A stretch of 64,000 bases of DNA from Streptomyces zagrosensis (GCF_014203645.1 NZ_JACHJL010000028.1:21498-85497); one strand, 5' to 3'; positions 1 to 8,359 are shown, numbered from the stretch's first letter. Translations and numbers: made by a program. Notes: a model not told the origin generated them from the letters alone.

Positions 1-603
1 CGGCAGGTCCTCGGCCCGTGTGCGGTTGGCGGACTGCGCCCTGAGTACGGCCCCGGCACGCTGCTCGTTCCGGACCAGGTCGTGGACCGTACGAAGGCAC
101 GCGCGCAGACGTACTTCGACGGTGAGCCGCTGCTCGCTGGAGGGCCGCGGCCCAATGTCGTGCATGTGACGTTCGCCGACCCCTACTGCCCGGCCGGGCG
201 CCTGGCCGCGCTCAAGGCGGCGCGCGGGCGCGACTGGGAGCCGGTGGACGGGGGCACGCTGGTCGTCATCGAGGGGCCTCGCTTTTCGACCCGCGCCGAG
301 TCGCGCTGGCATGCCGCACAGGGCTGGTCGGTGGTCGGCATGACGGGCCACCCGGAGGCCGTACTCGCTCGCGAACTAGAGCTCTGCTACACGTCCTTGA
401 CGCTGGTCACCGATCTGGACGCGGGAACGGAGGCGGGCGAGGGCGTCTCGCACCAGGAGGTCATGCAGGTCTTCTCGGCGAACGTGGGACGGCTACGCGA
501 GGTGCTGTTCGACGCGGTGGCCGCCCTGCCCGCGACGGCCGAACGCGTCTGCTTGTGCGTACGCGCCCACGACGGGTGGAACCTGGGAATCGAGCTGCCG
601 TAA
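1..603 (+). CDS. mtnP: S-methyl-5'-thioadenosine phosphorylase, C-terminal part (5' end outside window)
   Basis: The frame is open from base 1, so only the last 200 codons are visible; the family is usually about 270-280 residues. The enzyme phosphorolyses methylthioadenosine to adenine and 5-methylthioribose-1-phosphate in the cytosol (methionine salvage). Visible signatures are GPRFSTRAES near visible residue 92 (phosphate/nucleoside site of the PNP/MTAP fold) and GMTGHPEAVLARELELCY, followed by LVTDLDAG. A GTG at 82 is in frame but lies inside the conserved domain and is not the start. A general purine nucleoside phosphorylase of the same fold is the main alternative. The next gene is co-oriented 323 bases downstream. 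Confidence 0.88.
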   Translation, partial: RQVLGPCAVGGLRPEYGPGTLLVPDQVVDRTKARAQTYFDGEPLLAGGPRPNVVHVTFADPYCPAGRLAALKAARGRDWEPVDGGTLVVIEGPRFSTRAESRWHAAQGWSVVGMTGHPEAVLARELELCYTSLTLVTDLDAGTEAGEGVSHQEVMQVFSANVGRLREVLFDAVAALPATAERVCLCVRAHDGWNLGIELP

Positions 604-926
604 CCCGCGTCGCGACGGGGTGTCGATGGGGAGGGCGTCCTTTGGGGCCCCGGGGCTCCTCGCAGGAGGGCTCCCTCGGGGGTGGACCTTCCTGCGGGAG
701 GACTTCCCTCGCGGGAGAACGTCCCTGGGCAGCGAATGGCCCGCCGCGCGGCTGGCGTTGGTGGGCGGGGAGTGACGGGGTAAGGGCGGCGCGGGCCTCG
801 GTCGGGTGACGAAGTTATCCACAACCTGAGAGCTATCCACAGGGCTCGGCGAGATTCGCCGAATGCATGCACCGTGGGGTCAGAAGGCCAAAGAGCCACG
901 GTTCCGCACCTCAGGTGGTGTTCGTC
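604..926. other. Intergenic region with two DnaA-box-like 9-mers
   Basis: No gene is supported here. TTATCCACA lies at 815-823 and CTATCCACA at 833-841, 18 bases apart, just upstream of the next gene. Both resemble DnaA boxes (family consensus TTRTCCACA). The rest is GC-rich sequence with short imperfect CTCCCTCG-like repeats at about 670-715. Confidence 0.4.
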
Positions 927-1928
927 ATGTCCGCGTACGCTCCATCAACTCCCCTTCCCGCTACGGACTATCCGCTCGGTACGGGTTCCCTCCCCGCTTC
1001 GGCGTCCCCACTCGGCCCGGCGCCCCTGCTCGGTTCACCGCCGCGCCCGCTCCCCGGCGCGGCTTCCCTTCCTGGTGCAGCGTCCCTCTGCGGTGCGGTA
1101 GAGCCGCCGGATGGTTCGCCTAGTCGCGGTCGGGCCGCACCTCCGCCGCGCGGGCTGCCGTTGTTCGAGCCGGTGCGGGTGCGGCGGGCCCGGTGGTATC
1201 GGCTGCGCCGCGTGCTGCGCAAGCGACGACGGACGGCGGCCATCGGGCTGGCAGCGGCAGCAGCCGCGACCGCCGCGGTAGCGGCCGGTCCAGCGGGCGA
1301 CGACCACCGCCCAGGACGGCCCGCCTCCTCCGCTCCTGCTTCCTCTCCCGCACCTCCCTCGTCCGGCGCCTCGCCTCCTTCGGCGTCGGTCGGCGCGGAG
1401 CGCGGACGGTCATCGGACGGCCTGCTGGCCGCGCCGATTCGGATCGCCGACGCGGAGGTCGTACGGCTGCTGCGTCCCGGGGACCGGGTGGATGTGCTGG
1501 CCACCACCCCCGAAATCGGCTGGACCAGCGCATCGATCAACCGGCCGATGACCGGGCCAGCCGGCCCACCGGCGGTCGGAGCAGCCAGCGGACGGCCCGG
1601 CAGTTCCACGGGTTTCACAGGTTCCACAAATCCCGCAGATTCCATCGGCCCTACCAGTTCCACGCCGGATGAGAGCAGCCCCGACACCCGTGATGACCGC
1701 CCCGGCACCCGTGCCGACCGCACCGATACCGAAAGCGAGCACCCGGACATCGGCGCGCCGACCGGCGCGCGTGTTATCGCCCGCGCAGCCCGCGTGGCCG
1801 AGGTGCCGAAGCTACGCGATGCTGCTGCGGGTGACGGCGCCCTGGTAGTCCTTTCGGTGCCGCGCGAAACCGCGACAGCGCTGGTCAGCACGGGTCTCAC
1901 CGCACGGTTGGCGGTGTTGCGGCGATGA
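927..1928 (+). CDS. CpaB/RcpC-like SAF-domain protein, single membrane anchor
   Basis: The 333-residue product has a proline-rich N-terminus, then a basic stretch (RVLRKRRRTA) directly before an alanine-rich hydrophobic segment, which suggests one N-terminal membrane anchor with the rest outside. After it comes the SAF-like core PIRIADAEVVRLLRPGDRVDVLA, interrupted by a Ser/Thr/Asp-rich low-complexity insert, and a C-terminal block ending VVLSVPRETATALVS. This order matches actinobacterial proteins annotated as Flp pilus assembly CpaB/RcpC. No other pilus genes are nearby, so a role in pilus assembly is not shown. I chose the ATG at 927 because GGTGG precedes it by 8 bases; an in-frame ATG at 867 has no ribosome site. 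Confidence 0.7.
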   Translation: MSAYAPSTPLPATDYPLGTGSLPASASPLGPAPLLGSPPRPLPGAASLPGAASLCGAVEPPDGSPSRGRAAPPPRGLPLFEPVRVRRARWYRLRRVLRKRRRTAAIGLAAAAAATAAVAAGPAGDDHRPGRPASSAPASSPAPPSSGASPPSASVGAERGRSSDGLLAAPIRIADAEVVRLLRPGDRVDVLATTPEIGWTSASINRPMTGPAGPPAVGAASGRPGSSTGFTGSTNPADSIGPTSSTPDESSPDTRDDRPGTRADRTDTESEHPDIGAPTGARVIARAARVAEVPKLRDAAAGDGALVVLSVPRETATALVSTGLTARLAVLRR

Positions 1929-2042
1929 TTCGCACCCTTGCTCCAGCCATCCGCTGGTTCGAGTCAGCGGATTGGACAGCACTGCCCCGCCGTGCCGTAA
2001 GTTGCGGAATCTGGAAATCCGATAGTGGAAAGAGGCACGGCG

Positions 2043-2663
2043 GTGAGCAGTACGGCGACCGAGGAGAAGCAGAGCGTCCTGGAGGGCTTCAAGGCCTTCT
2101 TGATGCGCGGCAACGTCATCGATCTGGCGGTGGCCGTCGTCATCGGGGCCGCGTTTACCAATGTGGTGAACTCGATGGTGAAGGGCGTCATCAATCCGCT
2201 TGTCGGCGCGTTCGGCACCAAGGATCTCGACCGGTACAGCTCCTGCCTCAAGGGCCCGTGCAAGACAAACGAGGCGGGCGACGTGGTCAGCGGCGTGCCG
2301 ATCATGTGGGGCACGGTGCTCAGCGCCACCCTCACGTTTTTGATCACCGCCGCGGTCGTGTACTTCCTCATGGTGCTGCCCATGTCCCGCTACCTGGCAC
2401 GGAAGGCGGCCAAGGACAAGCAAGCGGAGGTGGAGCACGCCGAGGCCGAGGCCAGCGAGGTGGAGTTGTTGCGCGAGATCCGCGACGTCCTGGTAGCGCA
2501 GCAGGCAGGCCCGGCCTCTGCCGGCCAAGGCGCTACTGGCCAGGGTTCTGCTGGTCAGGGTTCTGCCGGTCAGGGTTCTGCCGGTCAGGACTTCACGGGG
2601 CAGGGATCTGGCGATCAGGGGGCTGGCGGTCAGAGCACGGGCCCGGGGCCGACCGAGCGCTAG
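2043..2663 (+). CDS. mscL: Large-conductance mechanosensitive channel MscL
   Basis: MscL is a homopentameric inner-membrane channel that opens under membrane tension to release solutes during hypo-osmotic shock. The N-terminus (EGFKAFLMRGNVIDLAVAVVIG) is the family signature and forms TM1. TM2 lies around residues 95-118. The periplasmic loop contains two cysteines (SSCLKGPC), which is unusual. The cytoplasmic helix is followed by a tail of Gly-Gln-Gly-Ser repeats (about bases 2515-2640), making the protein 206 residues against about 130-150 in typical MscL. GTG 2043 is preferred over GTG 2025 because GGAAAGAGG (2027-2035) sits at proper spacing from it. Confidence 0.95.
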   Translation: MSSTATEEKQSVLEGFKAFLMRGNVIDLAVAVVIGAAFTNVVNSMVKGVINPLVGAFGTKDLDRYSSCLKGPCKTNEAGDVVSGVPIMWGTVLSATLTFLITAAVVYFLMVLPMSRYLARKAAKDKQAEVEHAEAEASEVELLREIRDVLVAQQAGPASAGQGATGQGSAGQGSAGQGSAGQDFTGQGSGDQGAGGQSTGPGPTER

Positions 2664-2790
2664 GCGGCTTGTCCTGGCTTCGCCCCGCGCTCCGTCGAGC
2701 CCTGTGCCACGCCCAACGGCGGCCGGTGTCCGCGGCGAAGCCCCTTCAGCGCACCGGCTTTTCGCGCAGGTGGCGGCGAAGCCTCTCGGC

Positions 2791-2979
2791 TTACAGGTGG
2801 TGGGGAGGCTTCTCGTCGAGGAAGCGGGCCAGATCAGCGAGGGAGCCGTCGTCAACCGCGCCCGAAGCCCGCTCGCCCCACCCCTGGTCCGTATCGTCCG
2901 GGGACCGCTGCGTCAGCGGGTCGTCAAAGATCAGCGCGGGAGCCGGATCATGCGATTCAGAAGCGGGGGCGGTGCACAT
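2791..2979 (-). CDS. Small conserved hypothetical protein (62 aa)
   Basis: This is a 62-residue acidic protein with no hydrophobic segment. Its core reads FDDPLTQRSPDDTDQGWGER and it ends LARFLDEKPPHHL; I recognise this pattern as a short streptomycete protein of unknown function, from memory only. It lies 171 bases downstream of the truncated acyl-AMP ligase gene on the same strand, with a strong hairpin terminator between them, so it is probably transcribed separately. GC-rich third positions support coding. No function can be assigned. Confidence 0.65.
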   Translation of the reverse strand: MCTAPASESHDPAPALIFDDPLTQRSPDDTDQGWGERASGAVDDGSLADLARFLDEKPPHHL

Positions 2980-3012
2980 GCTTCCAGAGTACGTCCGATT
3001 TCCAGCACGACG

Positions 3013-3053
3013 CCGAGCACCGCTCCGGTCCCCCGTGCCGGAGCGGTGCTCGG
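3013..3053 (-). terminator. 16-bp perfect hairpin terminator
   Basis: Arms 3013-3028 and 3038-3053 are perfectly complementary over 16 bp with a 9-base loop. It sits just after the stop of the acyl-AMP ligase-like gene (minus strand) and before the 62-aa gene. There is no T-tract, as is usual in streptomycetes. Confidence 0.75.
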
Positions 3054-3150
3054 GGTCAACCGCGTCGCGGCTGCCGGTCCCCCAACCAGCAGCCGCCGAA
3101 CGCGGCGGGGCAGGTTCACCCTGGCCTGCCCATCTGGCGCGGCCCTTTGA

Positions 3151-3699
3151 CTACTGGGCGGCGGCCAGACTTTCGTGCCACCAGTGGTCGCGGCCCGCGA
3201 CCCACCGGACCGGAAGTCCCAGTCGGTGCACGACCAGCACGGCCGCCACCTCGGGACATCCCGTCAACGCCCGGTCGAGCGCGGTTTTCAACCCGTACGC
3301 TCGACCGTCCCGCAGCACCCCATCGACGGTGATGAGCACGCGCGCTCCGGACTCCCTGATCCGTTCGCGCAATGCCCCCACCGGTTCCCCCATGGGCAGC
3401 GATACACGGGACGCGTCGAGGCGCCCACAGGCGAGCGTGGTGACCACCGACTCCGGTACTAGGGGCAGCATCACGGCTACCCGATCTCCGGAGCCCACGC
3501 CCAGTGTGGTCAGCATGCTGGACGCGCAGGTCGCCTGGTCGAGGAGTTGTGAATGGGTGAACTCCTCGCCCCGCCCTTGCTCGCCGACCCAGCGCAGCGC
3601 CACCGGTTCCCCCGAACCACCGGATACGGTCCCCGACGTAGTGGCGGCGGGGAGGGTGGTGGCGGCGGCTGGTGCGATGGTGTCAGATACGGCGAACAT
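3151..3699 (-). CDS. Short ANL (acyl/acetyl-CoA synthetase) N-terminal-like protein, 182 aa
   Basis: The sequence matches the start of AMP-forming acyl-CoA/acetyl-CoA synthetases: FTHSQLLDQATCASSML, then GVGSGDRVAVMLPLVPESVVT, and an internal ARVLITVDGVLRDGR segment. Full enzymes have about 500-650 residues; here the protein stops after 182, before the P-loop, adenylate-binding and C-terminal lysine motifs. It therefore cannot be a complete ligase. It is either a degenerate gene or one of the short stand-alone ANL-like proteins. Its coding bias looks normal and there is no internal frameshift, which favours a maintained short protein. Confidence 0.65.
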   Translation of the reverse strand: MFAVSDTIAPAAATTLPAATTSGTVSGGSGEPVALRWVGEQGRGEEFTHSQLLDQATCASSMLTTLGVGSGDRVAVMLPLVPESVVTTLACGRLDASRVSLPMGEPVGALRERIRESGARVLITVDGVLRDGRAYGLKTALDRALTGCPEVAAVLVVHRLGLPVRWVAGRDHWWHESLAAAQ

Positions 3700-4053
3700 G
3701 AGAACAGCGTCCCGTGCTGACGTTGACGTCCAATCAACGAACGCTATACGCGCACTCCAGAGGGCCTTTCCGAGGTTGCTCGCACCCCATGGGTGTGCAC
3801 CCAGAGTCGCTCACAGGATCAATGGCAGGGCGCTACGGCCTCGCATCAGTGCCCTCCGCGGCGAACGGCACACAAGGGCCTCCGCGATGCTTCCCCGACC
3901 CTTCACCCACCTCACCATCTGCCCTGCCCTTCCCGCAAACCCGGGCCGATCGACAGCGGAAAACCGCCGCATCGTTGCCGGCGAGGAGTGCCACCCCACC
4001 CCCTGCGCAAGGCGTCGGACACCGCACCACCGACCTCAACCCGAATTCTGGCG
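3700..4053. other. Intergenic region
   Basis: This divergent gap lies between the short ANL gene (minus) and the P1 peptidase (plus). Several overlapping open frames exist here, but none has a ribosome site or recognisable protein. No promoter is claimed. The NTF2-like relic begins after it. Confidence 0.4.
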
Positions 4054-4290
4054 CGCGAGACGGAAGGACCCCTGCTGTGCTGGAGACAACCCCACATCGA
4101 CTGGGGCCGCGAGTTCCACGGTCGCGAGGCGATACGGAGCTGGAGCGATGCCGCGTTCATCGAACAACAGGTGACGCAGAAGGTGAGCGAGGCATACAAG
4201 GCGGAAACCCTGGCAACCCTCACCCCCAGGTCGAGAAGGCAACGGCTCCACCACCGGCCCGGCCGACTTGATCTTCCGGTGTAGCCGACA
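4054..4290 (+). pseudogene. NTF2/SnoaL-like domain relic, frameshifted
   Basis: Frame 1 of this stretch reads WGREFHGREAIRSWSDAAFI and continues EQQVTQKVSEAYKAE, the helix/strand core of streptomycete SnoaL-like nuclear transport factor 2 proteins. The match then stops and resumes one frame over as GNGSTTGPADLIFRC, which corresponds to the family's GNGF-GP-x-FTFR strand. The normal N-terminal third and the end of the fold are missing. It therefore looks like an eroded gene with at least one frameshift. The match is by pattern recognition only. Confidence 0.55.
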
Positions 4291-4434
4291 GGGCAGAAGC
4301 TTGCAGGGCAGCGGGCCGGCAGAGCGGGGCAGCAGGCTGAGAGGGGTGGCGGCGGTATGCGGACCGGGGCAAGTGTGGGCCACCGCTCGCGTATCGCCTC
4401 CCTCGCCTCGTAGCCCGCGTGATACGCATGGCCC

Positions 4435-5610
4435 ATGGCTGACGCTGACGATGCTGAGTCCGTACCTGGCCGTGACGCGGCAACAGCGCAGGGCGCGCTC
4501 CGGCCGGGGCCCAGGAACGCGTTGACCGATGTGCGGGGCCTGCGGGTCGGGCACGCGCAACGGCGGGGTTCGGGCTGGCTGACGGGCACCACCGTGGTGC
4601 TGGCTCCGAAGGGAGGGGTGGTGGCCGCGGTGGATGTGCGGGGTGGTGGGCCCGGCACACGGGAGACCGACGCGCTCGACCCGCGGAACCTGGTGCAGCA
4701 CGTCGAGGCCATCGTGCTGACCGGGGGCAGCGCCTTCGGCCTGGATGCCGCGTCCGGGGTCGTGGAGTGGCTTGAGGAACAGGGCCGCGGGTTTCGGGCG
4801 GGCCCCGATCCGGCCCAGGTGGTGCCCGTCGTCCCGACTGCCGCCCTGTTTGACCTGGGGCGTGGCGGTAACTGGCGGGCCCGGCCCGATGCGGCGTTCG
4901 GTCGTGAGGCAGCGGAGGCGGCGGCCCGCAGCGAGACCGGGGCGCCGTGCGAACGCGGGAATGTTGGCGCGGGAACGGGGGCGGTGGCCAACGGGGTGAA
5001 GGGCGGTGTGGGCACCGCGAGTGTGGTGCTGCCCTCCGGCAGCACCGTCGCCGCGCTCGCGGCGGTGAATGCGGCGGGGTCCGCGATCGACCCGGCGACG
5101 GGAGCGTTGTATGGCACGCTCTTCGGCGCGTACGGCGCTCCGGTGCCACCGGAGCGGCACGCGGTGGCCCAACGACGTTTGCGGCAGGCGCGGGAGGAGT
5201 CCGAGTTGCGCTCGGCCGCTTCGGTGCGCCCACCGTTGAACACCACCCTCGCCGTCATCGCCACCGACGCGGACCTCACCCGCGCCCAGGCACAGAAGCT
5301 AGCGGGCACCGCGCACGATGGGCTGGCACGCGCCGTACGCCCCGTCCATCTGCTGTCGGATGGGGACACGGTGTTCGCGCTGGCCACCGGTGAACGGCCG
5401 TTGCTCGCCGAGTCCGTGATGGGGACACCACAGGTCGCGGACCCGGCATTCGGGGTGCACATGGCGGCGGGTGCGCTCAATGAGGTGCTGGCCGCCGGGG
5501 CGGACGTACTGACCCGGGCGGTAGTGGACGCCATGCTCGCTGCCGAAAGCGTGGAGGGCCCCGGTGGCGTCTTCCCGGCGTACCGGGAGTTGTACGCGGC
5601 CCCCCGCTGA
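4435..5610 (+). CDS. P1 family (S58, DmpA/BapA-type) peptidase
   Basis: This 391-residue protein has the Ntn-hydrolase fold of beta-aminopeptidases. Key segments are LTDVRGLRVGHA, GTTVVLAPKGG, LTGGSAFGLDAASGV, GNVGAGTGAVANGVKGGVG and the C-terminal TRAVVDAMLAAE. The family matures by self-cleavage before a Ser/Thr that becomes the N-terminal nucleophile; here the likely site is within PPLNTTLAVIATDA near residue 270. No signal peptide is seen, so it should be cytosolic. Substrates are probably N-terminal amino acids of peptides or beta-amino amides, but the specificity is unknown. Confidence 0.88.
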   Translation: MADADDAESVPGRDAATAQGALRPGPRNALTDVRGLRVGHAQRRGSGWLTGTTVVLAPKGGVVAAVDVRGGGPGTRETDALDPRNLVQHVEAIVLTGGSAFGLDAASGVVEWLEEQGRGFRAGPDPAQVVPVVPTAALFDLGRGGNWRARPDAAFGREAAEAAARSETGAPCERGNVGAGTGAVANGVKGGVGTASVVLPSGSTVAALAAVNAAGSAIDPATGALYGTLFGAYGAPVPPERHAVAQRRLRQAREESELRSAASVRPPLNTTLAVIATDADLTRAQAQKLAGTAHDGLARAVRPVHLLSDGDTVFALATGERPLLAESVMGTPQVADPAFGVHMAAGALNEVLAAGADVLTRAVVDAMLAAESVEGPGGVFPAYRELYAAPR

Positions 5611-5633
5611 GCCGCGGCGAAAACCGGGCCAGC

Positions 5634-5709
5634 GCGGTGAAACCGGGTGGGCGCGGTGAAACCGGGTGGGCGCGGTGAAACCGGGTGGGCGCGGTGACAT
5701 CGGGCGGGC
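5634..5709. repeat. 19-bp tandem repeat, four copies
   Basis: The unit GCGGTGAAACCGGGTGGGC starts at 5634, 5653, 5672 and 5691. The fourth copy has diverged and a degenerate copy precedes the array. There are no spacers, so it is not CRISPR-like. It directly follows the P1 peptidase stop. Confidence 0.85.
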
Positions 5710-6367
5710 GCGGCGCGCGAGGCCGCCGAGCGAGGCCAGCGAGCGCGGGCCGGGCCGGGCCGGGCCGGGGGAGCGGAAGCGCAGGCCAGGGATTGGAGGC
5801 GAGGCCTCGGAGCGGGGGCGGGGGCGGGGGCGGGGCGGGGGGCCGGGACGGGGGCAGCACCGAGACTCTGGTCTATGGCGTAGGGCCCTCGCGATGCTTG
5901 GCTTCTAGGGCCCGCCACAGGCGCGGGGTAAGGAGCAGCCGCCAAAGTGCGAGCGGGCTTGAGGGGTGGGCGGGCAGTGGGCGGCCCCGGACGGCCACAG
6001 CGAACAACCGACCGGGGCGACCGAGACGACCCACCGGGCCAGGCGACCGCACTGGCCCAAGGCGGCCCATCGCACCCAGCCAGGGCGGCCCCACCGCACC
6101 AACCGACCCCACGGCCCACCGGCCCACCGGCCCACCGGCCCACCGGAACCAGCCAACCGCGACAGCCGGCCAGAACCAGCCCATCGCACCGGCCCAGGAT
6201 GGCCCACCGTGACGATCCACCAGGACCAGCCCACCGCACCGGCCAAAACGCTCGGCCGAGGCGCAGGTGAGAAACCCCGGTCAGGGCACGGACCAAGCTC
6301 TCCACCACCGGGCCCAGGTCCAAGGGCTCTCAACCACCAGGCCACGGTCCAACGGCACTCGACCACT

Positions 6368-6470
6368 CGACCAGCAGCCCACGGTTTCAAGCACCCGACC
6401 AGCAGCCCGCACTTCAGGCACGCCCGACCAGCAGCCCGCACTTCAGCGCGCCCGACCAGCAGCCCACGGC
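6368..6470. repeat. Direct repeats containing CGACCAGCAGCCC
   Basis: CGACCAGCAGCCC occurs four times, with shared flanks (CGCACTTCAG) around the middle copies. It lies in non-coding sequence downstream of hrdD. Confidence 0.7.
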
Positions 6471-6540
6471 ACGGTTCAAGCACGCCCGCCCAGCGTCGGG
6501 CGAGGCGGGGCAGCCCCGTAAAGCGCCGCCCGGCCGCTCG

Positions 6541-7542
6541 TTACGCCGCGGCGTCGAATCCCGTGTCGCGGGCCATCTTCTTCAGTTCGAGCAGAGCGTG
6601 CTTCTCGATCTGTCGAATCCGCTCACGAGTGAGGCCATGCTGCTTGCCGACCTCCGTGAGGGTCCGCTCGCGGCCGTCCTCGATGCCGTAGCGCGCCTTG
6701 ATGATGGAGGCGGTGCGCTCGTCGAGGCGGCTGATCAGGTCCTCAAGGCCTTCACGGCGCAGCATGACGAGAACTGACTGCTCCGGGGACTCCGCCGAGG
6801 TGTCCTCAAGCAGATCACCGAACTGGGTGTCTCCCTCGTCGTCAACCGACATGTTGAGGCTTACCGGATCGCGCGCCCAGTCGAGCACGTCGGCCACTCG
6901 CGCCGGTGTGGAGTCAAGCTCGGCGGCAATTTCCGCGTGCTCGGGGTCGCGGCCGTTCTCCCGGTTGAACTCGCGCTGCACCCGGCGGATGCGGCCCAGT
7001 TCCTCAACCAGGTGGACGGGCAGCCGAATGGTGCGCGACTGGTCGGCAATGGAGCGCGTGATGGCCTGGCGTATCCACCAGGTCGCGTACGTGGAGAACT
7101 TGAAGCCCTTGGCGTAGTCGAACTTCTCCACCGCGCGCACCAGGCCGGCGTTGCCCTCCTGGATCAGGTCCAGCAGTGGCAATCCACTACGCGGGTACCG
7201 CCGCGCCACCGCCACCACGAGGCGCAGGTTGGAGCGGATGAACACGTCCTTCGCCCAGGCACCATCGGCGACTACCGCCGCCAGTTCCTCGCGGCTGGCG
7301 CCCCCGGCCTCGGAGTCCTTCACCTGGCCGTCGAGGATCTGCTGGGCATACACACCCGCCTCGATGGTCTGAGACAGCTCGACTTCCTTGGCCGCGTCGA
7401 GCAACGGCGTACGTGCGATCTCTTCGAGGTACATGCCGACCAGGTCGCGGTCGGCGATCTCCCCGCCTACGGCGCGAACGCTGCCTGCCCGGTCAGAGCC
7501 GGTACTGGTGGCCTGACGACGGGCGACGACACGGGTTGCCAT
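6541..7542 (-). CDS. hrdD: Group 2 RNA polymerase sigma factor, HrdD type
   Basis: This is a 333-residue sigma-70 family protein that directs RNA polymerase to HrdB-like promoters. Region 1.2 is present (RDLVGMYLEEIARTPLLDA), then region 2 with RSNLRLVVAVARRYPRSGLP and GFKFSTYATWWIRQAITRSI, region 3, and region 4 with the helix-turn-helix EVGKQHGLTRERIRQIEKHA. It lacks the long N-terminal extension of the principal sigma HrdB. The start MATRVVARRQ and the end ARDTGFDAAA match my memory of Streptomyces HrdD. ATG 7542 follows AAGGGAG by about 6 bases. The upstream sequence contains a perfect SigR promoter, as known for hrdD in S. coelicolor. Confidence 0.93.
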   Translation of the reverse strand: MATRVVARRQATSTGSDRAGSVRAVGGEIADRDLVGMYLEEIARTPLLDAAKEVELSQTIEAGVYAQQILDGQVKDSEAGGASREELAAVVADGAWAKDVFIRSNLRLVVAVARRYPRSGLPLLDLIQEGNAGLVRAVEKFDYAKGFKFSTYATWWIRQAITRSIADQSRTIRLPVHLVEELGRIRRVQREFNRENGRDPEHAEIAAELDSTPARVADVLDWARDPVSLNMSVDDEGDTQFGDLLEDTSAESPEQSVLVMLRREGLEDLISRLDERTASIIKARYGIEDGRERTLTEVGKQHGLTRERIRQIEKHALLELKKMARDTGFDAAA

Positions 7543-7640
7543 GCGTGCTCCCTTGCGATGAGTCGGTCGCGGGATCGGGATGGGTGAGGTAATTGCTGTA
7601 ACGGGCTCAGGACCCTGCAAGTACCCCGTCCGATGGAAAC

Positions 7641-7666
7641 AACGAGTGGAATCCGGACAGAATTCC
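7641..7666 (-). promoter_or_regulatory. SigR-type promoter of hrdD
   Basis: On the minus strand GGAAT (7666-7662) is followed by exactly 18 bases and GTT (7643-7641). This is the established SigR consensus GGAAT-N18-GTT of the thiol-oxidative stress sigma factor. Transcription would start near 7634, giving a 5' leader of about 90 bases. Confidence 0.8.
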
Positions 7667-7726
7667 CAGGCGGCGCGTCGATTTTCCTGATCATGCAGTA
7701 CCCTGTGCCGCCGCAAGGGAGGCCTC

Positions 7727-8359
7727 ATGTCAAGAGACCAGCAGGAAGTGCAGGTCAGGGCAGGTACCGAGAATGACATCGGTGCTCTCACGGATATTTA
7801 CAACCACTACGTTCGCGAGACGGCCATCACGTTCGACACCGATCCCTTCACCCCCGAACAGCGTCGTCCGTGGCTGCGTTCTCACCCTGTAGACGGCATA
7901 CACCGGCTTCTGGTTGCTCAGTCCAGCACCGAGGAGGCAGGGGGCGGCACCAGCGGAGAGCCTGGTCAGGAGCCTGCCCCGCGCGGCCCCGCCGGGCCAC
8001 GCCCCGCCGGACCGCCCAGGCCATCAGGCCCGGGCCGGATTCTCGGTTACGCGACCAGCAGCCCGTTTCGCCCCAAGGCCGCGTACGGCACCTCCGTGGA
8101 AGTCAGCGTCTACTGCGCCCCCGACCTCACCCAACACGGCATCGGCACCCTCCTCTATCAGGCCCTCTTCGAGGCACTGGCCGACGAAGCCGCGCGGCAC
8201 GACTCCCTGCACCGTGCTTACGCCGGCATCGCGCTACCCAACACGCCGTCCGAGCGCCTGCACGCCCGATTCGGCTTCACCCACGTCGGTACGTTCCGCG
8301 AGGTTGGCCGAAAGTTTGGCCGCTACTGGGATGTGGCCTGGTACGAGAAGCCCCTCTGA
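7727..8359 (+). CDS. Phosphinothricin N-acetyltransferase (PAT/Bar)-like GNAT
   Basis: This 210-residue GNAT enzyme transfers acetyl from acetyl-CoA to an amine. The N-terminus VRAGTENDIGALTDIYNHYV and the block TAITFDTDPFTPEQR are typical of the PAT family. So are GTSVEVSVYCAPDLTQHGIG (acetyl-CoA loop), AGIALPNTPSERLHARFGF and the end FGRYWDVAWYEKPL. A Pro/Gly/Ala-rich insert of about 40 residues (about 65-105), absent from classical PAT, splits the early beta-sheet. The gene is divergent from hrdD. The true substrate may be phosphinothricin, methionine sulfoximine or another small amine. Confidence 0.85.
   Translation: MSRDQQEVQVRAGTENDIGALTDIYNHYVRETAITFDTDPFTPEQRRPWLRSHPVDGIHRLLVAQSSTEEAGGGTSGEPGQEPAPRGPAGPRPAGPPRPSGPGRILGYATSSPFRPKAAYGTSVEVSVYCAPDLTQHGIGTLLYQALFEALADEAARHDSLHRAYAGIALPNTPSERLHARFGFTHVGTFREVGRKFGRYWDVAWYEKPL

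Larger units (their letters stand above)
5611..6540. other. 930-base repeat-rich intergenic region between convergent genes
   Basis: No gene is supported. The stretch contains the 19-bp tandem array (5634-5709), GGCCGGGCC and GGGGGC runs (5750-5850), a run of CCACCGGCC 9-mers (about 6113-6150) and the larger direct repeats at 6368-6470. Long frames on both strands here have repetitive, implausible translations. Confidence 0.6.

Noticed and set aside
1925..4174. A 749-codon plus-strand frame covering mscL and the ANL gene
   Set aside because: It runs out of frame through mscL and antisense to the ANL gene, with no protein-like features.
5634..5709. CRISPR-like array
   Set aside because: The repeats are head-to-tail with no spacers and no cas genes are present.
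3912..6323. An 803-codon minus-strand open frame antisense to the P1 peptidase gene
   Set aside because: It overlaps a strong plus-strand gene, has a repetitive low-complexity translation and no ribosome site. Long antisense frames are expected at this GC content.
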